From assembly GCA_023953615.1 (NCBI GenBank), contig JAMLJH010000001.1:2211360-2275359 (forward strand): 64,000 nt of DNA. Reading direction: 5' to 3'. Below, in pieces: positions 10,252 through 21,286 of the stretch (position 1 is the first letter of the stretch; each line of letters opens with the position of its first letter). The position numbers were made by a program, and so were the translations under genes. The notes beneath the pieces are model-generated. The model did not search any database, had not been told where the DNA came from, and saw nothing but the letters and a program-made list of their open reading frames with translations. Source of the stretch: Verrucomicrobiia bacterium. Lineage in GTDB: Bacteria; Verrucomicrobiota; Verrucomicrobiia; Limisphaerales; JADLHS01.

Positions 10252-13200
10252 TCAAGGCTGAGTCGTCAAAACCAGGCGGAAGAACCGAGGCGACTCGCCA
10301 ACAATCGGAACCGGGATTTCGACCAGCCGATTTGTGGCGACCGAGGCAACCTCGGTAAAGGTTGTCCAGTCTTGAGTGGCAAGATCCGTTGCGACAAGGA
10401 TGCGGTAGGCACGGTTTGCGACCGCTTCCCAACGCAGTTGCCATTGATTGGGGGTCGAGGTGACGAGCTCCAGGCGTAAGGCACTGCCGGGGTCGAACGG
10501 CAGCGTGCCGCAGAGAAATTCTTCGAAGTTGGTAAAACCATCGCCGTCTGGATCTTCGGTTGCGTCGGCCTCTTTCCAATTGGTACCGTGCGACCATTCC
10601 CATTCATCCGGTAAGCCGTCGCCATCGCTGTCCGCAGTTGGCAGCAGTCGTCCGGGAGTAGGTGCTGCCGCCTGCCAGATGATCGGATCGTTTCCATAGT
10701 GGATTGCGGAAATCCGCTGCAAGGAGAAGCCGCTACCATCAGCGGCCGGAGGCCACGGCGACTTGTCTTTGTATTGGATTTCCTCCACGGCAACGTAGGG
10801 CACCAGATCGGGATTGGGGTTGTCTGGCTGGTCCAGGGTGAGTCGGGCACTGCTGTTTGGCAGGGAGATGGTATAAGGCCCGACAATTTGCACTTGCGGC
10901 GCCACGGCGTATTTCAATCGGAAAACCTCGGGATCAATGGGCACGACCAGCAGTAATTCCTTCGGCGCCAGTGCGAGGTTGGTTGGAAACGTGTACCCTA
11001 CAGTCGGGATTTGCCATGCGTTCGTGGTGGCATTGGGATCGAACAACGGCGCGGTGACATCACTGATGTTCATTAATTCAATAAATTCGTCATCGCCGGA
11101 AGCGGGGTGATAATGGATTTCATTGATAATCAGCGGCCCGACTTGAGGTCCCACATTGGTCGTGCCGAGAGAGGGGGTTACTTGCGGCGGAAAGAATTCC
11201 TGACCGGTGCTGTTGACATAGCGCCCGACACTTGTGCCGTTGAAAGTCGCTCCAAAAGCAAAGCCGTGACTGTAGCCCGTCAACGCGCCGTCGAGAGCGG
11301 CCGAGGCGAGATAAACTTCTTCGCCAGTGGAGCTGAGCAAAAACGCGGTGTCGCCGTTCAAACCGCTGTTGAACTGGTCCGCGTAAAAAACGACGAAATC
11401 CAACGCGGGGATGATCGTGTCTGGCGGGATTCGATACTTTTTGGGGTTGGTGGCATCATCGCTCAGATACCAACCGCCGATGGCAACATTGGTCGAGGTG
11501 GGGTTGTATAACTCGATGGCGTCCTGTAGCGGCGGATCAGTGTGTGCGAGAATCTCATTGATAACGATGGGCGGCCAATCTGGTTCGGGATCGTCCATGC
11601 CTGGCGATCCGCCAATTTGCGCGCTTGCCCGCCAGCGATTGCCATTGTCCGGCGCCGCACTCAGGCCGGGCTGTTTGGGCACCAGAGAAAAGCCAAAGCC
11701 ATCGCTGGCAATCGGCCACGGAGCGCGATCATCGTAATCCAGCGAGAAGAGCGTACTGCCATCCGGGAAGGATAAGGTGACTTTTTCGCCGCTGTTGTCG
11801 AGTTGCCCGGTGTAAGTCCCGACCACTTCCACCTCCGGATAGCGCGCAGTGAACGCCGTGGCGTCACGAGCCAAAACTGCAAAACCTCCGGGTTCGATGA
11901 GCGTATTATCCGGAAAGGTGAAGCTGATTCCGGCGGTGAAACTCAATTGTGAAAGATCCAAGGCGTTGGTGGCGATATTTTTGAGTTCAATGAATTCAAG
12001 CTCGTTACCCGAGAATCCACCCCAGGGGAGCGGGTTGTACATGACTTCGGTAACCACCAACTTGGATAAGTCTTGGGGCGGCGTAAATGCGGCCTCAACC
12101 AATGGACTCCAAGCATTACCGTCTTTTACCCGGGCGCGAATTCGCGTTGGATTGAAGATCGAGATTGCCGTTTCATAAATTTGGGCGGAGGCCGCCACGG
12201 CTCCGCCGATCCTTCGCGGGTCGCTTCCATCGGTCGTAAAATAAATGATCCCGCTGGGGTTCGTCTGGGTCAGAACGAGAGCAAATCCTGAAGGAATGTT
12301 TCCGCCAAATTGATTCATTTGCGGCGCCGCGAGTGTGGAAAAAAGATTTTTGGCGCGTAATTGGTTGAGCACGATGGGGACGCGCGCTTGGAAGTAATTG
12401 GTCAGCAGCTTGTCGCTGGTATTGCGCCAGTCGGTGTAAGTGAAAGGCGGTTCGCGCTTGGCATCGCCCCAGCGTGCCGATTCGGCAATCACCGCTTGAT
12501 CAATTTCGTTGCGTCGGGCTTGATAGCGATTGGTGAGGGCCGTCGCCGTTAGTGCCCCATCGTTGAAGAAATGTTTTTGGATGTGATCGGCGACCAGGAG
12601 ACGGAACTCTTCATTAGCCGAGAGCCGTTGCCACAAATATTGTGGGTTGCTCTTGGAAAAATTACTGCCTTGGGAGGGGTCGCCGGCTGGAAACGGTCCG
12701 GTTCGGTTGTCCGTTAGATTGTAGAGAGCGTTTTCCGAATCATGAGCCACGAAGCGGAAGCCGCCATAAGCGCCACTTCGTTCACGGACGGCAAACCAGT
12801 TGTTGGGTGAATTGTTATCGAGGAAGTTGGAGATGGGCGCGTCAATATTCCCCGTGTAAATGATCACCAGCATGTAATTAATCAGCGCCGGTACATCCAG
12901 CAGGTTTTCATAAGCTGGGTTCTGTGAACCATCGGGATTTTTGCCCTGAACTTTCTGGTACGCTTCCAAATCGGCGAACCCGTTGGTGGCGGCTTGCCAG
13001 AGTCGTTGCCAGGCGGCGAGATCGCCATCGGTGGCGGCGATCGTATAACTCGCGTCGGCATCCACTTTCACGGTATCGTAGTTATCCGCATCGCCACCGA
13101 GGTAGCTGTTCGCAAAATCTGCATCCGGCCGTTCTTCGCTGTTGTAAAGTCCCCAATACTGGCCATTGATATAGAGATGGTAATAGTTGCCATGAGTGGC

Positions 13201-14517
13201 CAGTTCTTCCATGTCCAACAGGGTGTCACGAGAGAAGACGTCGCGAAGGATTTCACTTTGCGTGCCGGAAAAATGCCACGAATCATCCTGATTGGAGCGC
13301 AGATCAAATTTTTTGAAACTCGTTGCCGCATTCGGACCAAAGAAGGGAAATTGTAACCGGCTGTTTCCGTACTCACTGCGAAAAAAGATTCGGAAAGAGT
13401 GTTTCGGGTTTGCTGAACTCCGGCTGTATCCGCCGCGAATGCGCAGCCCGATGTTGCTCTGAAATTCCCTGGCCGCGTCATTGTCCGGCGCGAGTAGTTC
13501 CATCGAGGCCGCTCGTTCCCAATTTCGGCCATCTTGCGAGGCATTGGCGTAAATACCCGTGCTGGAATTAAAGAGCGAACCGAGTGGCAGTACAATCGAA
13601 ATTGAGGGAATCGTCAGCAAGGCCTGAGGGAACGCGTTTGACCAGGAAGCCGCGTTGACAATGTTTGGGTCCATCCCGTAATCCACGGTGTTATTTCCCC
13701 ACGACCCCGGCCATCCGGATGGAGCGAGACCGTTAAGCGACTGCCGCGAGACCAGATCCGGGAAAATATAGGTGTGTGTCGCGATGGTGCTGGAGCCGGC
13801 TCCGGGAAGGAACGCCGCCGCCCGCAATGCCAGGTTGTTGGTTAGTGTAATCGGATCGGTATAGGTTGTGCCGTTGGATTCGGTTGGAATGGAGCCATTC
13901 AGGGTATAGCGGATGACGGCATCGGGAGTCGGGCAGGTCAGGGTGATTGACAACGGGTTCGTGTAAAAACCGCGTCCGGAGCTGACTTGCGGCTCAACGA
14001 CGCGCACGTAATAACTCGTCGTATTGGTGGCTCCTGGCGTGGCGATCGCGAAATATTTTTGCTCATCGCGGTTGGTTGGGGTGAGTCCGTAGGAAATATC
14101 CTCGAACTGAATTGGAAACGCCGGAACGTATTCCGAACTGATGATTCCCGTGGGAGTGGTCAGAGCCAGATATTCACCCGCAGCAGACAAGCTGAAGTTG
14201 GCATGCAATGGCTGCCCTGGAATGGCGCGATCCTTGCCGCTTGCGAACAACACCAAAAATCCTCCGGCGGGAAGATTGGTCGCGGGAAACGTCCATTTAT
14301 CCAGTCGCTCGGGATCGTCCGTGAGATGCCAACCGGCCAGATCAACCGTTAGGTTCGAGGCATTGTGAATCTCAATCCAATCCGAGGTGGCATCATCTTC
14401 GTCACGTAATCCGTTGTTATTGGTCGCCAGAAATTCCGAGATCAAGACGTCTGTCTGGCTGTGCATCGAAACGACGCCCATTAGAAGATGAAGGCAGACT
14501 AAAATAAATCGTTGCAT
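10252..14517 (-). CDS. Giant secreted CotH-kinase-like protein with lamin-tail domains
   Basis: A 1421-residue protein with a short signal peptide (about residues 1-20). Domains in order, roughly: a lamin-tail domain (residues 22-130, SDWIEIHN...LAGWHLTDD); a chitobiase-C-terminal-like beta segment (195-250); a CotH-type domain (about 320-690, with FRIFFRSEYG, KKFDLRSNQDD and GQYWGLYNSEERPD); further lamin-tail-like domains (each with a FIELxN or AIELYN strand) between about 840 and 1270; a thrombospondin type-3 stretch (DSDGDGLPDEWE, DPDGDGFTNFEEF); and the terminal module ending RFFRLVL. CotH relatives phosphorylate spore or surface proteins in some bacteria, but activity here is unproven. 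The multidomain layout is typical of Verrucomicrobiota surface proteins. Confidence 0.85.
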   Translation of the reverse strand: MQRFILVCLHLLMGVVSMHSQTDVLISEFLATNNNGLRDEDDATSDWIEIHNASNLTVDLAGWHLTDDPERLDKWTFPATNLPAGGFLVLFASGKDRAIPGQPLHANFSLSAAGEYLALTTPTGIISSEYVPAFPIQFEDISYGLTPTNRDEQKYFAIATPGATNTTSYYVRVVEPQVSSGRGFYTNPLSITLTCPTPDAVIRYTLNGSIPTESNGTTYTDPITLTNNLALRAAAFLPGAGSSTIATHTYIFPDLVSRQSLNGLAPSGWPGSWGNNTVDYGMDPNIVNAASWSNAFPQALLTIPSISIVLPLGSLFNSSTGIYANASQDGRNWERAASMELLAPDNDAAREFQSNIGLRIRGGYSRSSANPKHSFRIFFRSEYGNSRLQFPFFGPNAATSFKKFDLRSNQDDSWHFSGTQSEILRDVFSRDTLLDMEELATHGNYYHLYINGQYWGLYNSEERPDADFANSYLGGDADNYDTVKVDADASYTIAATDGDLAAWQRLWQAATNGFADLEAYQKVQGKNPDGSQNPAYENLLDVPALINYMLVIIYTGNIDAPISNFLDNNSPNNWFAVRERSGAYGGFRFVAHDSENALYNLTDNRTGPFPAGDPSQGSNFSKSNPQYLWQRLSANEEFRLLVADHIQKHFFNDGALTATALTNRYQARRNEIDQAVIAESARWGDAKREPPFTYTDWRNTSDKLLTNYFQARVPIVLNQLRAKNLFSTLAAPQMNQFGGNIPSGFALVLTQTNPSGIIYFTTDGSDPRRIGGAVAASAQIYETAISIFNPTRIRARVKDGNAWSPLVEAAFTPPQDLSKLVVTEVMYNPLPWGGFSGNELEFIELKNIATNALDLSQLSFTAGISFTFPDNTLIEPGGFAVLARDATAFTARYPEVEVVGTYTGQLDNSGEKVTLSFPDGSTLFSLDYDDRAPWPIASDGFGFSLVPKQPGLSAAPDNGNRWRASAQIGGSPGMDDPEPDWPPIVINEILAHTDPPLQDAIELYNPTSTNVAIGGWYLSDDATNPKKYRIPPDTIIPALDFVVFYADQFNSGLNGDTAFLLSSTGEEVYLASAALDGALTGYSHGFAFGATFNGTSVGRYVNSTGQEFFPPQVTPSLGTTNVGPQVGPLIINEIHYHPASGDDEFIELMNISDVTAPLFDPNATTNAWQIPTVGYTFPTNLALAPKELLLVVPIDPEVFRLKYAVAPQVQIVGPYTISLPNSSARLTLDQPDNPNPDLVPYVAVEEIQYKDKSPWPPAADGSGFSLQRISAIHYGNDPIIWQAAAPTPGRLLPTADSDGDGLPDEWEWSHGTNWKEADATEDPDGDGFTNFEEFLCGTLPFDPGSALRLELVTSTPNQWQLRWEAVANRAYRILVATDLATQDWTTFTEVASVATNRLVEIPVPIVGESPRFFRLVLTTQP

Positions 14518-14748
14518 ACAATCAAAATCCGAATCTTAGAGAGCGATGTCGGAGTCGGGTTGATTTACTGAGCTTACCGATGCCTCCTTCATTCGGCTCA
14601 CACTGCCATGATTACGCCGAAATGTCGAATTTTCCGCGTGCGGTGATGACTCCGCAATTATACTGACTTCATTGTCGTCGGTTTTCGAAAAGATTTCGGC
14701 TTCGATAAATTATTGTTCATCCGGCGTGGAGATTGTTAGTGTGGCGAC

Positions 14749-17049
<2,301 letters not shown>

Positions 17050-17120
17050 ATTGTCGCCTTCGTTGTCTTTGTTCTGTTCCACCAAACGACGACGGCGGTC
17101 TCGAGGACGAACCCAATACC

Positions 17121-18371
17121 ATGCCTGAAATCTTCCACGCGCTCGGATTGCATTTGCATCAGCCGCTCGGCAATTTGGTGGCGTTGCACAATTCCAGTGA
17201 GCCGTGGGAAGCCAAACAGATTCTTTGGTGCTACGATCGCATCACGCGAATGCTTGATCAGTATTGGGACGTGGCGCGATTGCACCTGAGTTTTTCCGGC
17301 ACGCTGCTCAAGCAGCTCGAAGACCCCGGCGTGCGCGAAACCTTTTCCGACACGGTCAACATTGCCGACTTCATGCACCGCTTCCGCTGCGCGAACATCG
17401 AATATGTTGGCAGCGGTTTGTATCATCCGGTCTATCCGCTGACGCCTGCTGCCGACTGGGACGCGCAGACGGATTGGTGGAAGGGCCTCGGTCGCCATCT
17501 GCTCGGGCGCGATACCTTCAATGGTTTCTGGCCGCCGGAAATGGGTTTTTGCATGGAGATAATTCCGATGCTCGCCCGGCACGGCTTCAAATACGTGCTC
17601 GTGGATTCCATCTATATCAAACCCAAGCGCGAGATGCGCTGGGAGGAAACGCGCTATCGTCCGTATCTCGCGCGGTTTGGGGGCGCGGAAATTATTGTCG
17701 TGCCGCGCGATCGCGATCTTTCCAACGCGCAACTTTCCGGCCTCGACCCCGGCTGGTTTCAGAACGAAATCTACGAGCGCACCAAGCACTGTCATTTCCC
17801 CGCGTTGGTGACGACGTGGACGGATGGCGAGAACGGCGGCTGGTTTCGCACGTCGCAAGTCGAGTCCGGCTTCTGGGGTTTTTTCTACAAGCCGATCCTT
17901 GATCGTTACCGCGCCGGAACGCTGGGCTTCACGCCCATTCACATCAGCGAATATCTGCGTCGCTTCCCGCCGACGGAGGAAGTGGAGGTGCATCGCGGCG
18001 CGTGGAACACGGAGCATCATTGGGGCGGCGACTTCACGCAATGGACCGGATCGCTTTTGCAAAAGAAAGGTTGGGATGAAATTAAGAATGCCAGCGATTA
18101 CTACTGGCAGGTGAAAAAGAAATTCGGCGAGATTTTTCTCCCTCGCCCCGTCGGACGGGGAGAGGGCCGGGGTGAGGGGCAATCCAACGCACTGCTGAAC
18201 GCCGATGAAATCCGTTCGCTCATCGTGCAAGCTTACGATCATCTGCTGACGGCGGAGACGAGCTGTAATTTTTACTGGGGCAGCCGCTGGGTGCATCGCT
18301 CGTTTGATGGCCTCGAGCAAACGTATCATTTGCTCGACACCGCCGTGAAAAAAATGCAAATCACGAAGTGA
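17121..18371 (+). CDS. Glycoside hydrolase family 57 enzyme (alpha-glucan acting)
   Basis: GH57 enzymes hydrolyse or transfer alpha-glucans (amylase, amylopullulanase, 4-alpha-glucanotransferase or branching activities). The N-terminal HLHQP motif, the nucleophile motif GFWPPEMGF (Glu140) and the acid/base motif WTDGENGG (Asp235) are all present, so the enzyme should be active. At 416 residues it belongs to the short GH57 type. Its place between glgB and glgA points to glycogen synthesis or remodelling; the exact specificity cannot be read from sequence. Residues 340-353 (LPRPVGRGEGRGEG) are encoded by a palindromic repeat unit inserted in frame near the C-terminus. Confidence 0.88.
   Translation: MPEIFHALGLHLHQPLGNLVALHNSSEPWEAKQILWCYDRITRMLDQYWDVARLHLSFSGTLLKQLEDPGVRETFSDTVNIADFMHRFRCANIEYVGSGLYHPVYPLTPAADWDAQTDWWKGLGRHLLGRDTFNGFWPPEMGFCMEIIPMLARHGFKYVLVDSIYIKPKREMRWEETRYRPYLARFGGAEIIVVPRDRDLSNAQLSGLDPGWFQNEIYERTKHCHFPALVTTWTDGENGGWFRTSQVESGFWGFFYKPILDRYRAGTLGFTPIHISEYLRRFPPTEEVEVHRGAWNTEHHWGGDFTQWTGSLLQKKGWDEIKNASDYYWQVKKKFGEIFLPRPVGRGEGRGEGQSNALLNADEIRSLIVQAYDHLLTAETSCNFYWGSRWVHRSFDGLEQTYHLLDTAVKKMQITK
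18140..18179 (+). repeat. Palindromic REP-like element inside the GH57 gene
   Basis: A hairpin with 12-bp arms and one mismatch (18140-18151 and 18155-18166, loop CGG) is followed by the tail CCGGGGTGAGGGG. Related units with the same hairpin-plus-GGGTGAGG layout occur at about 47791-47830 (plus strand, decayed hairpin) and 53707-53750 (minus strand). Here the unit lies in frame in a coding region. Confidence 0.8.
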
Positions 18372-18374
18372 TGC

Positions 18375-18500
18375 CAATGCGCACGAATCAAAAACAAGTG
18401 ACACCGATTTCACAAATTGGCATAGATTCAATCCGTGCTAATTCGTGGAGTTCGTGTCTGGGAATTATGTCTGTCCATTCGTATCCATTCGTGGTTTTCC
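18375..18500 (+). repeat. Dispersed intergenic repeat (ATTCGTG family)
   Basis: Low-complexity sequence with reiterated ATTCGTG, TCCATTCGTG and CACAAATTGG units fills the gap before glgA. The same words occur at 21083-21113 and, in reverse complement, at 47717-47749 (CCACGGATGGACACGG). An apparent N-terminal extension of GlgA from 18445 is a translation of this repeat. Confidence 0.65.
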
Positions 18501-18510
18501 AACTCTGAGC

Positions 18511-19983
18511 ATGTACATCATCCAAATCGCATCTGAATGTGCGCCGGTCGCCAAAGTGGGCGGGCTGGGCGATGTGGTATTTGGTTTGAGTCGCGAGCTG
18601 GAAATTCGGGGCAACTCGGTCGAGATCATCCTGCCGAAGTATGACTGCCTGCGTTACGACCGGATTTACGGCTTGCAGCCGACGTTTAACGATCTGTGGG
18701 TGCCGTGGTATAATGGCGCGATCCATTGCACGGTTTTTTTCGGGTTCGTGGAGGGGCGGAAGTGCTTCTTCATTGACGCGCATGGCGATCACAATTTTTT
18801 CAACCGCCGCACGTTCTACGGCCAGCACGACGACGATCAGCGTTTCGCCTTCTTTTGTCGCGCCGCGTTGGAGTTCATGCATAAAAGCGGCAAGCATCCC
18901 GACGTGATCCATTGTCACGATTGGCAGACGGGCCTGGTGCCGGTGTTGCTTTATGAGCTTTACCAACCCCTGGGCCTGACGCATCCGCGAGTGTGTTACA
19001 CGTTGCACAATTTACAGCATCAAGGCGTGACGCGGGAACACATCCTCCGCGCCACCGGGCTGAACCGGCCCGCGTATTTTTTTCACCCCGACCGCTTGCG
19101 GGACAATTTTAATTCCGGCGCGATCAACCTGATGAAAGGCGGCATCGTTTACTCCAACTTTGTCACCACGGTTTCACCGCGTTACCTCGAGGAGATTTTA
19201 TATTCCACGCAAAACTACGGTCTCGGGCATACGCTCCACGTGCATCACCGCAAGCTGGGCGGCATTTTGAACGGGCTGGATTACAACGTGTGGAATCCGG
19301 AAACCGACCGGCATATTCCCCAGCAATACGGTCTCAACAACGTGGACGCGAAATACCTCAACAAAACCGCGTTGCGCAACCGGTTTTGGTTGCGCGATGC
19401 TTTTCGCCCCATTGTTTGCTACGTGGGCCGGCTGGATCAGCAAAAAGGTCTGCCGCTGATCGCGCACGCCATTCATTATTGTTTGCAGAACGGCTGTCAG
19501 TTTGTGTTGCTCGGCACGGCGGCCGACGCCGGGATCGCCCATCAGTTCCACGAACTGAAACGCCAATACAACGACAATCCGGATTGCCATTTGGAACTGG
19601 GATTCAATGAGGAATTGTCCCATCTGATTTACGCCGGCGCGGAAATGATCATCGTGCCGAGCCGCTTCGAACCGTGCGGACTCACGCAGATGATTGGATT
19701 GAAATACGGCACGGTGCCGATCGTGCGGGCGACCGGCGGATTGGCCGATACCATCTTTGATGCGGATTACGCACCCAAACCGTATCACGAACGCAACGGT
19801 TACACGTTCAACGATTTCAATAACGCCGGGATCGAATCCGCTCTCCATCGCGGCATTGGTTTGTGGTATTCCCATCCGCAATACTTTCGCGAACTGGTGG
19901 AGAACGGAATGCGCTACGACTACTCGTGGAATCATCCGGGGCAGCATTACCTGAATGTTTACGAATACATCTGTGACAAGTGA
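18511..19983 (+). CDS. glgA: Glycogen synthase (ADP-glucose type, GT5)
   Basis: Transfers glucose from ADP-glucose to growing alpha-1,4-glucan chains. I place the start at the ATG at 18511, giving 490 residues that begin MYIIQIASECAPVAKVGGLG; the Lys-x-Gly-Gly-Leu motif is in its usual place about 15 residues from the N-terminus. The open frame back to 18445 runs through a dispersed repeat and is not family sequence. The C-terminal retaining-glycosyltransferase motif FEPCGLTQMIGLKYG and the following TGGLADT loop are present. It closes the glgB-GH57-glgA cluster. Confidence 0.95.
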   Translation: MYIIQIASECAPVAKVGGLGDVVFGLSRELEIRGNSVEIILPKYDCLRYDRIYGLQPTFNDLWVPWYNGAIHCTVFFGFVEGRKCFFIDAHGDHNFFNRRTFYGQHDDDQRFAFFCRAALEFMHKSGKHPDVIHCHDWQTGLVPVLLYELYQPLGLTHPRVCYTLHNLQHQGVTREHILRATGLNRPAYFFHPDRLRDNFNSGAINLMKGGIVYSNFVTTVSPRYLEEILYSTQNYGLGHTLHVHHRKLGGILNGLDYNVWNPETDRHIPQQYGLNNVDAKYLNKTALRNRFWLRDAFRPIVCYVGRLDQQKGLPLIAHAIHYCLQNGCQFVLLGTAADAGIAHQFHELKRQYNDNPDCHLELGFNEELSHLIYAGAEMIIVPSRFEPCGLTQMIGLKYGTVPIVRATGGLADTIFDADYAPKPYHERNGYTFNDFNNAGIESALHRGIGLWYSHPQYFRELVENGMRYDYSWNHPGQHYLNVYEYICDK

Positions 19984-20089
19984 GTCTCCAGCTGGTTAAT
20001 AGTGGAGAGTTGATGGTTGAGGGATAAAAAATATGACGTTCGCCCCTTCTGGAAGCGCCGAGGTGAGAGCGAGCGTTCAACAAATTAAA

Positions 20090-21007
20090 ATGACCGAAAC
20101 GGCCCAAATCGAAAGAGCTTGTCCCGTCTGTCAAAACGCTGCCGCGCAACCACACTGGCGCAAAGGCGATTTGCAAATCGTGCGCTGCGCCGATTGCAGC
20201 ATGGTCTTCGTCAATCCTGCGCCCACCGCGATGGCCAGCGGTCAGTTTTATGATACTGAAGGTGCGGATTACTATCTTTCCCCGGCCAAGCTCGCGAGCG
20301 ATTACGCGGTCGTGCGCTTCGAGCGCGAACTGCGGCTGTTGCGAAAATTTTGTCCGCACGGCGCGGTGTTGGACGTGGGCTGCGGCTCGGGCGGATTTCT
20401 TTTCCAACTCAAACAACGCTGGCCGGGCGATTACGAAATCCTCGGCACGGACGTGAGCGGCGGGCCGTTGGATTACGCGGAATCGCGTGGCGTGCCCGTG
20501 GCGCGTGGAAATTTTTTGGAGCTGAATTTCAAGAACGCTCCATTTGACGCGGTGACGTTCTGGGCTGTGGCGGAACATCTGGCCGAACCTGGACGCTTTC
20601 TGGAAAAAGCTTGCGCGCTACTCAAACCTGGCGGCTTGTGCTTCGTGCTCGTGCCGAATCTGCGTTCGCTCGCAGTGCGCTGGCTCGGCGCGAAATATCG
20701 TTACGTTTATCCACAACACTTGAATTATTTTTCTGCGTCCACGCTGGCGCGGCTTGGCGCTCGTACCGGTTTCGCGGTCGTCGCCATGCAGTTCACACAT
20801 TTCAATCCGGTCGTCCTCTGGCAGGATTGGCGGGGCAGGGGACGCGATGTTTCCAACGCTGAGCGTGGTGAGTTGCTCAAGCAAACCACGGCGTTGAAAC
20901 AGAAACCGTGGTTGCAACCGGTGAAATGGCTTTATGGACTGACGGAGAAGGCCCTCGGCGTGATGGGGCTGGCGGATAACCTCGTTGTTGTCTTTCGGAA
21001 GAAGTAA
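20090..21007 (+). CDS. Class I SAM-dependent methyltransferase with N-terminal zinc-ribbon-like motif
   Basis: The ATG at 20090 gives 305 residues; an upstream in-frame ATG at 20033 adds a repeat-like stretch and is less likely. CPVCQ ... CADC near the N-terminus is a four-cysteine zinc-type motif often seen in sugar or small-molecule C-methyltransferases. The SAM-binding motif I is VLDVGCGSGGF, followed by the acidic TDVSGG and the motif LKPGG. The C-terminus resembles SAM methyltransferases linked with cell-surface polysaccharide genes. No sugar-modifying neighbours are in view, so the substrate is unknown. Confidence 0.8.
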   Translation: MTETAQIERACPVCQNAAAQPHWRKGDLQIVRCADCSMVFVNPAPTAMASGQFYDTEGADYYLSPAKLASDYAVVRFERELRLLRKFCPHGAVLDVGCGSGGFLFQLKQRWPGDYEILGTDVSGGPLDYAESRGVPVARGNFLELNFKNAPFDAVTFWAVAEHLAEPGRFLEKACALLKPGGLCFVLVPNLRSLAVRWLGAKYRYVYPQHLNYFSASTLARLGARTGFAVVAMQFTHFNPVVLWQDWRGRGRDVSNAERGELLKQTTALKQKPWLQPVKWLYGLTEKALGVMGLADNLVVVFRKK

Positions 21008-21082
21008 CCACGGATGGAAAGGCAATGGCTGCAAAGGTTAGATCGTTGTAACCGTTGCAACGTATTTAACGCTGGCCAGTAA

Positions 21083-21113
21083 AATTCGTGTTCCTTCGTG
21101 TCCATTCGTGGTT
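21083..21113 (+). repeat. Dispersed repeat unit (ATTCGTG/TCCATTCGTGG family)
   Basis: AATTCGTGTTCCTTCGTGTC followed by CATTCGTGGTT matches the words seen at 18375-18500, and the complementary form lies at 47717-47749. A short related piece (TAACCACGGATGG) sits at 21005-21017. It abuts a gene remnant at 21116. Confidence 0.6.
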
Positions 21114-21115
21114 AA

Positions 21116-21277
21116 AAATTCCAGCGCTTTGATTTTCAGCGGCGCGATGCAGCGTTGGCTCGGGCGCTGGCGGCCGATTCGCGTTTTCGCAACTTGGATG
21201 ATCAATTAGGAGTCGCCGATTCCACACTGACCGTCTCTCCGGTTCAGGTGTTTGCGGTACGCCACGTTGCGCCTTGA
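21116..21277 (+). pseudogene. Possible remnant of a coding sequence (C-terminal fragment)
   Basis: About 53 codons are open and protein-like (KFQRFDFQRRDAALARALA..., later STLTVSPVQVFAVRHVAP) and end in TGA at 21275. The reading is interrupted upstream by a stop inside the dispersed repeat, and no start codon or leading domain is visible. Base composition is like coding DNA of this genome. I read it as the tail of a gene whose 5' part was lost or replaced by the repeat. I do not recognise the family, and it could be chance. Confidence 0.35.
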
Positions 21278-21286
21278 GCTGCGCCA

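Noticed and set aside
18445..18510. N-terminal extension of GlgA
   Set aside because: These codons come from the ATTCGTG repeat; the family N-terminus begins at the ATG at 18511.
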